A stretch of DNA of 64,000 bases from Leucobacter triazinivorans (GTDB lineage Bacteria > Actinomycetota > Actinomycetes > Actinomycetales > Microbacteriaceae): the NCBI RefSeq assembly GCF_004208635.1, contig NZ_CP035806.1:1116001-1180000 (forward strand). The letters are read 5' to 3'. The notes below the pieces were generated by a model, which did no database searches, was not told the origin of the DNA, and saw only the letters and a program-made list of their open reading frames with translations. Made by a program: the position numbers and the translations under genes. Shown in pieces: positions 41,639 to 51,863 of this stretch; position 1 is the first letter of the stretch; the number at the start of each line of letters is the position of its first letter.

Positions 41639-41716
41639 GCGCGACCGGCGCTTCCTGAGCTCGGGCGGCGCTTCCTGAGCGCAGCCGGCACTGCCCGAGC
41701 GCGGCCGGCGCCGCCC
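41617..41716. repeat. 20-bp tandem repeat, five copies, covering a stop codon
   Basis: GAGCGCGACCGGCGCTTCCT at 41617-41636 and 41637-41656 (identical), then three diverging copies to 41716. The first copy holds the last codons and the stop (41636-41638 boundary) of the oxidoreductase gene. Confidence 0.92.
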
Positions 41717-41736
41717 GAGCCCTGTCGGAGGACGCG

Positions 41737-41772
41737 CCGGGGCGCCGGAGCTCTGGAGCTCCGGCGCCCCGG
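41737..41772. terminator. 17-bp perfect hairpin between oxidoreductase and exonuclease genes
   Basis: CCGGGGCGCCGGAGCTC (41737-41753) pairs perfectly with 41756-41772 across a 2-nt gap. It is a likely terminator, or a barrier between the two plus-strand genes. Confidence 0.65.
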
Positions 41773-41807
41773 GGACGCTTGTCAGCGGTGTGTGCCAGTC
41801 TGGATCC

Positions 41808-42392
41808 GTGCCCGTCGACTTCACCGCCATAGACTTCGAGACCGCCAACAGCCACCCGTCGTCCGCCTGCGCGGTCGGTCTGGTGCGGGTGCGGGCCGGC
41901 AAGGTGGTGGATCGCGCCGAGTGGCTCATCCGGCCGCCGGCCGGCCACGCGCAGTTCCTCCCGTTCAACGTCAAGATCCACGGAATCACCGCCGACATGG
42001 TCGCCTCGGCCCGCGCGTGGGAGGAGCAGCTCGACGAACTGCGGGGGTTCATCGACGCCGACGTCGCCGTGGCGCACAACGCGAGCTTCGACATGGGCGT
42101 GATCCGGGCGGCCTGCGCCGAGACCATCACCCCGACGCCGCGGCTCAGGTACCTCTGCAGCGTGCAGGTCTCGCGCAAGACGTACGAGATCCCGTCGCAC
42201 CGGCTCCCCCTGGCGGCCGAGGCCGCGGGGTACGGCGATTTCGCCCACCACGACGCACTCGCCGATGCCGAGGCCTGCGCCGCGATCATCTCCGACGCCG
42301 CACGGCGGCACGAGGTCGACGACCTCGCGCAGCTCGCGAAGAAGACCGGTCTGCGCATCCAGCAGCTCAAGGCGATCCCGCTCAAGCTGTGA
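41808..42392 (+). CDS. 3'-5' exonuclease, DnaQ-like (DEDDh)
   Basis: 194-aa protein. ExoI motif TAIDFETAN (D,E), ExoII with VAHNASFDMGVI (D) and ExoIII with HHDALADAEA (H..D), so all DEDDh residues are present. The GTG at 41808 is preferred because VPVDFTAIDFETAN is a normal start. An in-frame GTG 18 bp upstream is possible. No BRCT or helicase domain is present. Likely a repair or RNA-processing exonuclease; substrate unknown. Confidence 0.87.
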   Translation: MPVDFTAIDFETANSHPSSACAVGLVRVRAGKVVDRAEWLIRPPAGHAQFLPFNVKIHGITADMVASARAWEEQLDELRGFIDADVAVAHNASFDMGVIRAACAETITPTPRLRYLCSVQVSRKTYEIPSHRLPLAAEAAGYGDFAHHDALADAEACAAIISDAARRHEVDDLAQLAKKTGLRIQQLKAIPLKL

Positions 42393-42475
42393 CGCGCGGC
42401 GCGCCGGCGCATCACGATTGTCAGTGGTTCTCGCTAGCGTGAAGCGCACCCGCCTCCCCAGAGAATTCGAGGATC

Positions 42476-44050
42476 ATGACTGCCTTGGCCACCATTCTGC
42501 TCGCAGCCAACCTTGTGCTGCTCGTCGCCGTGCTGATCGTCGTACTCATGCGCGCGAGGCAACGCCCCGCCGGATCGGCGGATGCCCAGCTGAGACAGGT
42601 CAGCGGTGAGTTGCGGCAGGATCTCTCGGGGCAGCGGAGCGAGCTGGCTCAGCTGCTCGCAGTAGGCCAGCAGCAGTTGGACGGGCGGATCCAATCCGTG
42701 GCATCGGCGCAGGCCGCCGAGCTCTCCCGGGAGCGAGAGGCGAGGATCGCAGCCCAGAACGAGCAGCGCGAGCTGCTCGAGCGCTCACTGTCCCAACTGG
42801 CCGAGCGCCTGCACGCGAGCGCGCAATCATCGCTCCAGTCCCAGACCGACTTGAAGACCGCGGTCGAGGCCCGCTTCGACGAGATGCGCGAGGCGAACGA
42901 TGCCAAACTGGAGCAGGTGCGCGTGACCGTCGGCGAGAAGCTGCAGGCGACGCTCAAGACCTCGCTCGACGAGAATGCGCACCGGATCCAGACGCTGACC
43001 GAGACGAGCACGGCCAAGCAGTCGGAGCTGCAGCAGACTCTGAGAGACGAACTCGAGAAACTGCGTCAGGGCAACGAGGCCAAGCTCGAGAAGATGCGCG
43101 AGACCGTCGACGAGAAGCTGCAGGGCACGCTTGAACGGCGTCTGGGCGAGTCGTTCAAGCTTGTCAGCGACCGTCTCGAGCAGGTGCAGAAGGGGCTCGG
43201 AGAAATGCAGACGCTCGCCTCCGATGTCGGCGGGCTCAAGCGCGTGCTCACCAATGTGAAGAATCGCGGCAGCTGGGGCGAGGTGCAGTTGTCCCGTCAG
43301 CTCGAGGACATTCTCACGAAGGATCAGTACGAGGAGAACGTCACGATCCGAACGGGATCGCGCGACAGCGTCGAGTTCGCGGTGAAGCTCCCCGGGCGCG
43401 GCGAAGACGAGGCGCCCGTGTACCTGCCGGTCGACTCCAAGTTCCCGCAGGAGGACTACGAACGACTGCTCGAGGCGCAGGAGAGCGGCGAGAAGGACGC
43501 CGTCGAGGCGGCCGTGAAGCACCTCGAGCGGGTCATCCTCGCCCAAGCGAAGCTCATCTCCGACAAATACATCGCACCGCCCCAGAGCACGGACTTCGCG
43601 ATCATGTACCTCCCCACAGAAGGGCTCTTCGCCGAGGTGATCCGTCGCCCCGGCCTCATGAGCCGTCTGCAGAACGAACTGCGAGTGCTCATCACCGGCC
43701 CGACCACCCTGATGTCCCTGTTGAACAGTCTGCAGATGGGCTTCCGCACGCTCGCGATCGAGAAGCGCAGTTCGGAGGTGTGGCAGGTGCTGAGCGCCGC
43801 GAAGGCGGAATTCCAGAAATACGGCCAGGTCTGGGAGAAGTTGGAGAAGCAACTGCAGACGGCGCAGAACACGGTCCAGCAGGCCGGGGTGCGCACGCGT
43901 GCGGTCGAGCGGCGGCTCCGCTCGGTCGAAACACTCGAGGCCGTTGAAGGCTCGAGCGTGTTCGACGAGGTGCTCGGCGAACTCGACGAGGAGTCCATTC
44001 CGGAGACCGGGCCTGTCGCCGCTGACCCGCGCATCTCAGGAGACGAGTAG
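42476..44050 (+). CDS. rmuC: DNA recombination protein RmuC
   Basis: 524 aa. One membrane helix at residues 5-26, a long Gln/Glu/Ala-rich coiled coil (about 35-250) and the RmuC nuclease-like domain (about 255-480) with NRGSWGEVQLSRQLEDIL, LPVDSKFPQEDYERL and PTEGLFAEVIRRPGL. In E. coli RmuC limits inverted-repeat recombination. Codon use in the coiled-coil part is less GC3-biased than neighbouring genes. ATG follows GAGG. Monocistronic. Confidence 0.93.
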   Translation: MTALATILLAANLVLLVAVLIVVLMRARQRPAGSADAQLRQVSGELRQDLSGQRSELAQLLAVGQQQLDGRIQSVASAQAAELSREREARIAAQNEQRELLERSLSQLAERLHASAQSSLQSQTDLKTAVEARFDEMREANDAKLEQVRVTVGEKLQATLKTSLDENAHRIQTLTETSTAKQSELQQTLRDELEKLRQGNEAKLEKMRETVDEKLQGTLERRLGESFKLVSDRLEQVQKGLGEMQTLASDVGGLKRVLTNVKNRGSWGEVQLSRQLEDILTKDQYEENVTIRTGSRDSVEFAVKLPGRGEDEAPVYLPVDSKFPQEDYERLLEAQESGEKDAVEAAVKHLERVILAQAKLISDKYIAPPQSTDFAIMYLPTEGLFAEVIRRPGLMSRLQNELRVLITGPTTLMSLLNSLQMGFRTLAIEKRSSEVWQVLSAAKAEFQKYGQVWEKLEKQLQTAQNTVQQAGVRTRAVERRLRSVETLEAVEGSSVFDEVLGELDEESIPETGPVAADPRISGDE

Positions 44051-44203
44051 GCGCGTCGCAGACTCCCGCGCGGCCGGACCCGCGCGGCTCCCGCCTGGTC
44101 CCGGACCCGGATCCGCGCGGATCCCGCATCCGCCACCACTTTGCGTGCCGAGAGGCTTCCCGGGTTCCCTGGCCGCGGGCATCCGGAGTCAGCATCCGAC
44201 GCA

Positions 44204-44304
44204 CCGGCTCCCGCGGTCAGGGCCAGACGTACCCGCTCCCGCGGTCAGGGCCAGACGCACCCGCTCCCGGGGTCAGCGCCGCACGCACCCGCTCCTGGGC
44301 ACGG
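44204..44304. repeat. 28-bp tandem repeat between rmuC and glpX
   Basis: Copies at 44204-44231, 44232-44259 and 44260-44287 (CCCGCTCCCGCGGTCAGG core), with a partial fourth to about 44304. The rest of the 328-bp spacer (44051-44378) is GC-rich with no gene seen. Confidence 0.85.
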
Positions 44305-44378
44305 CGAGGAGAGATGCCCCGGCCGCACCGATACCCCCGCCGCGGCGGCACCCTGGCGCCCCACGGCGGGGCACCGGA

Positions 44379-45362
44379 TCAGATCCAGCGGTTCGGGTCC
44401 ATATCGCTGATGACGTGCCGGATGGTGCCCGAGTGCGAGCGCATCACGATACTCTCGGCACGGACGAAGGGTCCGCGGCGCTGCACGCCCTCGACGAAGT
44501 CGGCGGAGGTGATCCCCGTCGCGACGAAGTAGCAGTTGTCGCTGGCCACCAGATCGTCGGCCTCGAGCACCCGGTCGAGATCATGACCGGCGTCGATCGC
44601 ACGCTGCCGCTCCTCATCGTCCTTCGGCCACAGGCGTCCCTGGATCACGCCGCCGAGCGCCTTCACAGCGCAGGCGGTGATGATGCCCTCCGGCGTGCCG
44701 CCGATACCGACGCACAGATCGATGCGCGAGTCCCACCGGGCGGCGTTCACGCCTCCGGCGACATCGCCGTCCATGAGCAGGCGCGTGCCCGCACCGGCCT
44801 CGCGGATCTCGGCGATGAGCTGCTCGTGCCGCGGCCGATCCAGCACCGCGACGCGAATGTCAGACACATCCACCTTCTTGGCCTTGGCGAGGTCGCGGAT
44901 GTTCGCGCCGATGGGCTTGCGGATGTCGACCACGCCCACGCCGTCGGGGCCGCAGACGAGCTTGTCCATGTAGAACACCGCCGAAGGATCGTACATGCTG
45001 CCGCGGTCGGCGACGGCGATCACCGAGAGCGCACCCGGACGGCCCTCCGCGGTGAGGCGCGTGCCGTCGATCGGATCGACCGCCACATCGCAATCGGCGC
45101 CGTGCCCGTTGCCGACCACCTCGCCGTTGTACAGCCAGGGCGCGTCGTCCTTCTCGCCCTCGCCGATCACCACCGTGCCGTTCATGTTGACCGTGGCGAG
45201 GAAGCGGCGCATGGCGTCGACCGCCGCGCCATCGGCCGCATTCTTATCGCCGCGGCCGATCCAGGGCGTCGCGCGCATCGCGGCGGCCTCGGTCGCGCGT
45301 ACCAACTCCATCGCCAGGTTGCGATCCGGCTGCCATTCACCAAGCGAAACAGGTTCCGTCAT
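44379..45362 (-). CDS. glpX: Fructose-1,6-bisphosphatase class II
   Basis: 327-aa GlpX-type metal-dependent phosphatase. Motifs: GRGDKNAADGAAVDAM, GEGEKDDAPWLYNGE, VDPIDGTRLTAEG (metal and phosphate site) and GIGGTPEGIITACA. It hydrolyses fructose-1,6-bisphosphate in gluconeogenesis and is the main FBPase of Actinobacteria. It stands divergent to fbaA, the adjacent step of the pathway. TAGGCT 7 nt upstream makes it leaderless. Confidence 0.96.
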   Translation of the reverse strand: MTEPVSLGEWQPDRNLAMELVRATEAAAMRATPWIGRGDKNAADGAAVDAMRRFLATVNMNGTVVIGEGEKDDAPWLYNGEVVGNGHGADCDVAVDPIDGTRLTAEGRPGALSVIAVADRGSMYDPSAVFYMDKLVCGPDGVGVVDIRKPIGANIRDLAKAKKVDVSDIRVAVLDRPRHEQLIAEIREAGAGTRLLMDGDVAGGVNAARWDSRIDLCVGIGGTPEGIITACAVKALGGVIQGRLWPKDDEERQRAIDAGHDLDRVLEADDLVASDNCYFVATGITSADFVEGVQRRGPFVRAESIVMRSHSGTIRHVISDMDPNRWI

Positions 45363-45369
45363 ATCCCCA

Positions 45370-45375
45370 AGCCTA
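45370..45375 (-). promoter_or_regulatory. -10 box, leaderless start of glpX
   Basis: TAGGCT on the minus strand, 7 nt before ATG 45362. Confidence 0.5.
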
Positions 45376-45379
45376 CCCC

Positions 45380-45385
45380 TAGACT
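45380..45385 (+). promoter_or_regulatory. -10 box of fbaA
   Basis: TAGACT, about 57 bp before ATG 45442. The glpX and fbaA promoters are nearly back to back, so one regulator could serve both. Confidence 0.4.
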
Positions 45386-45441
45386 GGAGTGGGACAGCGG
45401 CCGACGCCGACCCGTTTCAGACGCAAGGAGATCCGCAAGCC

Positions 45442-46469
<1,028 letters not shown>

Positions 46470-46470
<1 letters not shown>

Positions 46471-47261
46471 TGTCCGAGCGACCGGAGCCCGAACAGCAGC
46501 CCGAGCAGCCCGGGCAGCCCGGGCAGCAGCCCCCGGCCCGCCCGGCGCCCGCATACGGCGAGCTGGCCCCCGAGGGCTGGGAGTGGAAGCCCCCGGCCGA
46601 TCCGGCCTCAGACGCGCCCGCGGGCGTCTCGGCAGCTGCCGCCACCGGGTCGCCGTCGCCGGGATCGTCCCCCATCGCCGGTGTCCCGCACAACCTCGGC
46701 GCCGGTGGCAGCGCCGCGGCTCCGAACTCCACCCCCGCGTCGGTCCCGGCCGCCGCGCAGCGGGGCGCGGGCGAACCCGCCCCCTATCGCGCCGCCGAAC
46801 CTCAGCCCGCGCCCGCGCCCGCACCCGCCCCGCAGCCCGGTGCTCCGAAGCCGCGCCTGGCCGACCGGGTGATCACGATCATCCTGCTCGTCATCGGCGC
46901 GTTCGGCGCGCTGAACTCGGCGGCGTCATTCTTCTCGCTCGAATCGCAGCTGCGGCTCACCGCCAACATGATCGGCATCGAGTCCCCGGAGGTCGCCCCC
47001 TGGGTCGGCACCCTCGGCCTGGTGAGCGGTCTCGCGATGCTGCTGCTGTACGCGGTGACGCTCATCTTCTCCATCCAGCGGATGCGCGCGCGCAAGATCG
47101 CGTTCTGGGTGCCGCTCGCCGCCGGAGCGGCGGCCGTGATCATCGCGCTGATCATCCCGATGATCGCGATGGGCGGCGCGCCCGAAATCATGCAGCAGAT
47201 CGAGAACGACCCGTCGGGATCGATCGACCGCATGATGCAGTACCTGCAGGACCCGCAGTAG
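46470..47261 (+). CDS. DUF6264-like membrane protein
   Basis: 263 aa. The first 130 residues are Pro/Ala/Gln-rich and low complexity, containing YGELAPEGWEWKPP; then come three hydrophobic segments at about 133-155 (ITIILLVIGAFGALNSAASFF), 178-205 and 213-240. This layout matches a family I recall as DUF6264, restricted mostly to Microbacteriaceae. Function unknown. The start overlaps the fbaA stop by one base; the MFS gene follows after 2 bp, so the three form one transcript. Confidence 0.7.
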
Positions 47262-47263
47262 CC

Positions 47264-48871
47264 ATGAGCCGCCTGTCGCGGAGCGTCGTCTCCCGCTACG
47301 CGATCGGCTCGCTCGCGACGGGAGGCTTCGCCACGCTGCCCGGCCTGGTGCTCGTCTACTACCTCACCGATTCGCTGGGCGTCACGGCGCTCGCAGCCGG
47401 CGCCATCGTGACGCTCGCGAAGGTGTGGGACGTGCTCATCGATCCGGTCATCGGCGGGCTCAGCGATCGCGCGCTCGCGCGGAGCGGATCCCGTCGCGGC
47501 CCCATGCTGCTCGGCGCCATCGGGCTGCCCATCGCCTTCGTCCTCACCTTCGCCGTGCCGAGCGGTTTCGCCCCGGCCGCGGCGGCCGCCTGGGTGCTGG
47601 TGGCGTTCGTCGCAGCGGCCACCTTCTTCAGCTTCTTCCAGGTGCCCTATATCGCGCTCCCCGCAGAACTCACGGACGGCTACAGCGAGCGCACCCGCCT
47701 CCTCACCTGGCGCGTGGTCGTGCTGACGCTCGCGATCCTGCTCTTCGGTGCCGGCGGGCCCGAACTGCGCGGCCTCTTCCCCGAGGACCCGCTGCTGGGG
47801 TATCTCGTCATGGCCGTCGGCGCCGCGATCGTGCTGGCGGCGGGCCTGTTCATCGCCGCCACAGTGGCGCCGCGCGGTGCGCCCGCGACGATCCCGTCCG
47901 GGGCGGTGGCACCGCGGCAGGGGCTGCTCGCCCACTACCGGGCCGGGGCGGCGGTGCTGCGGGAGAGCCAGCCGTTCCGCGCCCTGCTCGCGACCTTCAT
48001 GCTGCAGGGACTCGCCACGGGGCTGATGCTCGCGGGCGCGCAGTTCGTCGCCGCCTGGATTCTGCGCGACGAGGGTGCAGTGACCGTGCTCTTCGCCGCA
48101 CTGATCGCCCCAGCGCTGCTGGTCGCCCCGCTGTGGCGGCGGATCGCCGACCGCCTCGGCAAGGAGCGCGCCTTCAGGCTCGCGAGCCTCCTGTTCCTGC
48201 TCGCGGCCGCGGTGCTCGCCGGCATGATCTGGCTTCCCGGCTGGTGGATCGTGGGGCCCGTCGCGCTCGCCGGGGCCGCCTACGCCGGCATGCAGTCGCT
48301 GCCCATGGCGATGCTGCCCGACGTGATCGGCTTCGACGCGGCCCGAACGCGGGCGACCGATGCGACCGCGGGCCCCCGCCGCCCCGGTGCCGCCCCGCCC
48401 TCGCGGGCCGATGCCCCGGAAGGTTCGCAGCAGGGCGACAGCCGCGCCGGCGTGTTCGGCGGCGTGTGGACCGCCGGCGAGACCGCCGGGATGGCGCTCG
48501 GGGCAACGGTGCTCACCGCGGTGCTCGCCCTCACGGGCTACGTCGAATCGACGGCGGGTGCGGTGGTGCAGCAGCCGGCAGCCGCCATCACGGGGATCGC
48601 GGTGTCGTTCAGCCTGCTGCCCGCGGCGCTCATGCTGCTGAGCCTGCTCGCACTCGGCCGCTACCGTCTGCGCGAGGCGGATCTGCGGGAGCGGGGTGTG
48701 CGGCGGGAGGATCCAGGGCCGCAGGATCCGCGGGAGCAGGATCCGCGGGAGCAGCGCCCGCGGGAGCAGGATCCGCGGGAGCAGGATCCGCGGGAGCAGA
48801 GTCCGCGGGAGCAGAGTCCGCGGGAGCAGGATCCGCGGGAGCAGCGCCCGCGACCGGGGGACTCACCGTGA
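47264..48871 (+). CDS. MFS transporter, GPH-like, with PREQ-repeat tail
   Basis: 535 aa with 12 helices. The N-terminal TDSLGVTALAAGAIVTLAKVWDVLIDPVIGGLSDR and PYIALPAELTDGYSER segments match the glycoside-pentoside-hexuronide (GPH/MFS_2) family. The substrate is unknown. A loop insertion near residue 365-390 is low complexity. The C-terminal 50 residues are a hydrophilic tail of nine DPREQ-like pentapeptides encoded by a 15-bp repeat. Its stop overlaps the GTG of the PLP enzyme (GTGA), so translation is coupled. Confidence 0.82.
   Translation: MSRLSRSVVSRYAIGSLATGGFATLPGLVLVYYLTDSLGVTALAAGAIVTLAKVWDVLIDPVIGGLSDRALARSGSRRGPMLLGAIGLPIAFVLTFAVPSGFAPAAAAAWVLVAFVAAATFFSFFQVPYIALPAELTDGYSERTRLLTWRVVVLTLAILLFGAGGPELRGLFPEDPLLGYLVMAVGAAIVLAAGLFIAATVAPRGAPATIPSGAVAPRQGLLAHYRAGAAVLRESQPFRALLATFMLQGLATGLMLAGAQFVAAWILRDEGAVTVLFAALIAPALLVAPLWRRIADRLGKERAFRLASLLFLLAAAVLAGMIWLPGWWIVGPVALAGAAYAGMQSLPMAMLPDVIGFDAARTRATDATAGPRRPGAAPPSRADAPEGSQQGDSRAGVFGGVWTAGETAGMALGATVLTAVLALTGYVESTAGAVVQQPAAAITGIAVSFSLLPAALMLLSLLALGRYRLREADLRERGVRREDPGPQDPREQDPREQRPREQDPREQDPREQSPREQSPREQDPREQRPRPGDSP
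48721..48855. repeat. 15-bp minisatellite, nine copies, in frame in the MFS gene
   Basis: GCAGGATCCGCGGGA repeated nine times with GCAGCGCCC and GCAGAGTCC variants. It encodes the DPREQ/RPREQ/SPREQ tail. Confidence 0.95.
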
Positions 48872-50367
48872 GCGCCGACGATCGCTCGGCGGAGATCCTC
48901 GACCGACTGAGGCGGCTCCGGGCCCGCGACGCGCCGACCCACGGGGGCCGCACACTCGCCTACGTCTACGACTCCGGGGTGGCCGAACTCGACGAGCTCG
49001 CGGCGCGGGCCGCCGAGATCGCCCGGCCGCTCAACGGCCTCGATCCCACGGCGTTCCCCTCGATCGCGGCGATGGAGCGCGACCTGATCGCATTCGCCCG
49101 GCGCGCGCTGCACGGAGACTCCCGCCGGGCGCGAGCGTTCGGCAGCGTCACCAGCGGTGGGACCGAGAGCTGCCTGCTCGCGGTGAAGACCGCGCGGGAT
49201 CTCTGGCGCGCGGCGGATCCGCTCCGAGCGCGCTCGCGTCCGAGGCTCGTCGCGCCCGTCACGGCCCACGCCGCATTCCAGAAGGCCGCACGACTCTTCG
49301 ATCTCGAGTGGGATCCGGTGCCGTGCGCCGCAGACGGCACCGTGAGCGCGGACGAGATGATCCGCAGGCTCTCCGCCGACGTCGCGCTCGTCGTGGTCTC
49401 GGCGCCCGCCTACCCGTCCGGCGCGCTCGACCCGGTGGGCCGAGTCGCCGCGGCCGCAGCCGACCGGGGCATCTCCTGCCACGTCGACGCCTGCTTCGGC
49501 GGCCTGGTGCTGCCGTGGTGGCCGGGTCTGCCCGCGTGGGACTTCCGGGTGCGGGGGGTCACGAGCATCTCGGCCGATCTGCACAAGTTCGGCTACGCGC
49601 CGAAGGGCGTGTCGGTGCTGCTGCACCGGGGCCGCGCCCGGCATCGCGCGCAGTTCTTCGCCACGACGCGCTGGCCCGGGTATCCGGTGGTCAACCCGAC
49701 GCTGCTCGGATCCCGATCGGCGTCGCCGACCGCCGCGGCCTGGGCCATCGCTCAGCGCCTCGGCGACCGCGGGTACGCCGAGCTGACCGCGCGCTGCGTG
49801 CGCGCGACGCGGTCGATCGTCGCCGCAGCGGACCGGATCGAGGGGCTCGCCGTGCAGGGGCGCCCGGCGGGGCCGGCGGTGGCGCTGATCGCCGACCCGG
49901 CGGTGCCGGCCGCAGCGCGCGTCGACCCCCACCTGCTCGCCGACGAGGTGGCGCGACTCGAGTTCCGCATCCAGCACCAGCCCGGCCTCGTGCAGAGCAA
50001 CGGCGTGCGTCTGCCGCACAGCGCCCACCTGACCATCACCCCCGTCACGGAGCGCACGCTCCCCGAACTGCTCGATGTCCTCGCCCGGGCGGCCGATGCG
50101 GTGCGGGGCCGTCCTCGCCCCGAGCCTCGGGCCGAGCTCGCGGCGCTCCGCATGCTCGGCTACGGCTCCGGATCCCGCTCTGGATCCCGCGTGCGCGTAC
50201 CCGGCCCTCGCGCCGCATGGCGCATCCTGCGGGCTGCGGGCGTGCGCGTCGACGCCGGTGGACTGCCCGAGCGTCTGGCCCCGCTCATGGCGCTCGCCGA
50301 GCGGCTCCCGGCGCCCGTCGCCGAGGCGCTGCTCACCGAGCTGCTGGCGCGCGTCTCGGAGCCCTGA
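48868..50367 (+). CDS. PLP-dependent lyase/decarboxylase, sphingosine-1-phosphate-lyase-like
   Basis: 499-aa fold-type I PLP enzyme. The Schiff-base Lys is K240 in ISADLHKFGYAPKG, which resembles the S(C/V)DTHK(Y)GxAPKG motif of S1P lyases. His134 in TAHAAFQKA (ring stacking), Asp207 in HVDACFGG (pyridine N) and SGGTES near residue 97 complete the site. GTG start within the MFS stop codon. It could split a phosphorylated amino alcohol or decarboxylate an amino acid; the coupled transporter may carry substrate or product. No sphingolipid genes are nearby. Confidence 0.8.
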   Translation: MSADDRSAEILDRLRRLRARDAPTHGGRTLAYVYDSGVAELDELAARAAEIARPLNGLDPTAFPSIAAMERDLIAFARRALHGDSRRARAFGSVTSGGTESCLLAVKTARDLWRAADPLRARSRPRLVAPVTAHAAFQKAARLFDLEWDPVPCAADGTVSADEMIRRLSADVALVVVSAPAYPSGALDPVGRVAAAAADRGISCHVDACFGGLVLPWWPGLPAWDFRVRGVTSISADLHKFGYAPKGVSVLLHRGRARHRAQFFATTRWPGYPVVNPTLLGSRSASPTAAAWAIAQRLGDRGYAELTARCVRATRSIVAAADRIEGLAVQGRPAGPAVALIADPAVPAAARVDPHLLADEVARLEFRIQHQPGLVQSNGVRLPHSAHLTITPVTERTLPELLDVLARAADAVRGRPRPEPRAELAALRMLGYGSGSRSGSRVRVPGPRAAWRILRAAGVRVDAGGLPERLAPLMALAERLPAPVAEALLTELLARVSEP

Positions 50368-50408
50368 GGCGGGCCTTGCGTCTGCGCGGGCCGCCCGCTG
50401 CGCAGCCG

Positions 50409-51518
50409 CTACGGGCGCATCCGGCCGCCGCGAGCTCTCGCATCGGTGCCGCCCGCGGCATCGCGGCGCAGCTCCTTCGGCAGCGAGAACACGAGATCCT
50501 CCTCCGCCGTCACGGCCGCCTCGACGTCCGAGTAGCCGGCGTCTGCGAGATCGTCGAGCAGTTCCTGCACGAGCACCTCGGGCACCGAGGCACCGCTCGT
50601 CACGCCGATCGTGCGAACGCCGTCGAGCCACTCCTGACGCACCTCGCTCGCGAAGTCCACGCGGTAGGCGGCCTGCGCACCGTACTCGAGCGCCACCTCC
50701 TTGAGCCGCACCGAGTTCGACGAGTTCGCGGAGCCGACCACGAGCACGAGATCGGCCTGCGGGGCGATCAGCTTGATCGCCACCTGCCGGTTCTGAGTCG
50801 CGTAGCAGATGTCGTCGCTCGGAGGATCCTGCAGCAGGGGGAAGCGCTCGCGCAACCGTCGCACGGTCTCCATCGTCTCATCGACCGAAAGAGTGGTCTG
50901 CGACAGCCAGACGAGGTTCTCGGGATCGCGCACCTCGAGGGTGTCGACCTCGTCGGGCGAATTGACGATCGTGATGTGCTCCGGCGCCTCGCCGCTCGTG
51001 CCCTCGACTTCCTCGTGGTCGGCATGCCCGATGAGCAGGATCTCCATGTCCTGCTTGGCGAAGCGCACGGCCTCGCGGTGCACCTTGGTGACGAGCGGGC
51101 ACGTGGCGTCGATGGCGTGCAGCCCGCGATCGGCGGCCTGCTGCACAACCGCCGGAGACACCCCGTGGGCCGAGAACACCACGTTGGCGCCCTCGGGCAC
51201 CTCGTCGACCTCTTCGACGAAGACCGCACCCATGCGCTCCAGCGTGCGCACGACGTGCAGGTTGTGCACGATCTGCTTGCGCACGTAGACGGGAGCCCCG
51301 TATCGTTCGAGGGCCCGCTCCACCGCGACGACGGCGCGATCCACTCCCGCGCAGTACCCGCGCGGCGCGGCGAGCAGCACGCGCTTGGGACCGTCGACCG
51401 GGCGGTCCTCGAGGCGTCCGGCCTGGCGCCGCAGGCGCGGCATCGCCAGGGTGACGACGGGCGCGCCGATGGTGCGCTGATCCCGGATCCGCTCCGCGGT
51501 CGCCTGGGTCTCGCTCAT
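50409..51518 (-). CDS. ispH: 4-hydroxy-3-methylbut-2-enyl diphosphate reductase
   Basis: 369-aa [4Fe-4S] enzyme of the MEP isoprenoid pathway, last step to IPP and DMAPP. Cluster cysteines: [22 protein letters not shown] and [10 protein letters not shown]. Other motifs: [18 protein letters not shown] and [10 protein letters not shown]. An N-terminal extension of about 40 residues precedes [13 protein letters not shown] 51518 is chosen because TAAACT lies 7 nt upstream (leaderless). It is divergent from xseA, a common Actinobacterial arrangement. Confidence 0.95.
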   Translation of the reverse strand: MSETQATAERIRDQRTIGAPVVTLAMPRLRRQAGRLEDRPVDGPKRVLLAAPRGYCAGVDRAVVAVERALERYGAPVYVRKQIVHNLHVVRTLERMGAVFVEEVDEVPEGANVVFSAHGVSPAVVQQAADRGLHAIDATCPLVTKVHREAVRFAKQDMEILLIGHADHEEVEGTSGEAPEHITIVNSPDEVDTLEVRDPENLVWLSQTTLSVDETMETVRRLRERFPLLQDPPSDDICYATQNRQVAIKLIAPQADLVLVVGSANSSNSVRLKEVALEYGAQAAYRVDFASEVRQEWLDGVRTIGVTSGASVPEVLVQELLDDLADAGYSDVEAAVTAEEDLVFSLPKELRRDAAGGTDARARGGRMRP

Positions 51519-51525
51519 GCCTCGC

Positions 51526-51531
51526 AGTTTA
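51526..51531 (-). promoter_or_regulatory. -10 box, leaderless start of ispH
   Basis: TAAACT on the minus strand, 7 nt before ATG 51518. Confidence 0.5.
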
Positions 51532-51611
51532 CCCGGGGTCGCTGCCCGCAGGCTCCATGCTCGGCCCGTGCACCCCGCCCCCGCGCCCCGCCCGCGCACC
51601 CCGCATGCTTC

Positions 51612-51664
51612 GCGCGCCAGGAGATGTCACCAAAACTGCGGCGAGCCAGCAACAACTGGCGCGC
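51612..51664. repeat. 53-bp palindromic element, copy 4
   Basis: GCGCGCCAGGAGATGTCACC ... CAACAACTGGCGCGC, the same 53-bp length and interior GTCACCAAA as the other copies. It lies in the ispH-xseA divergent spacer. Two to three copies of a 27-bp CGCGCGCGAGTGATCCCC-type repeat follow at about 51676-51735; the rest of the spacer (to 51850) is GC-rich with no gene. Confidence 0.85.
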
Positions 51665-51850
51665 GAGCGATCCCCCCCGCCCGCGCGCGAGTGATTCCCG
51701 CCGTCGCCCGCGCGCGAGTGATCCCCGCCGCCGCCGTGGCCGGGCGAAGGGCCCCGCCGCGTCGCCCAGCGCGGGCGACGCGGGCGACGCGGCCATCGCG
51801 GGCGCCCGCGGTGGGCGACGCGCGGGTGGGGCGGCGTCCGGGGCCGCAGA

Positions 51851-51856
51851 TAGGGT
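51851..51856 (+). promoter_or_regulatory. -10 box, leaderless start of xseA
   Basis: TAGGGT, 7 nt before ATG 51864. Confidence 0.5.
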
Positions 51857-51863
51857 GGGGTGC

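Noticed and set aside
48696..51863. A very long open frame joining spacer DNA to xseA as one large protein
   Set aside because: The upstream part is the antisense or shifted frame of the MFS and PLP genes. It lacks family motifs and the leaderless promoter at 51851 sets the xseA start at 51864.
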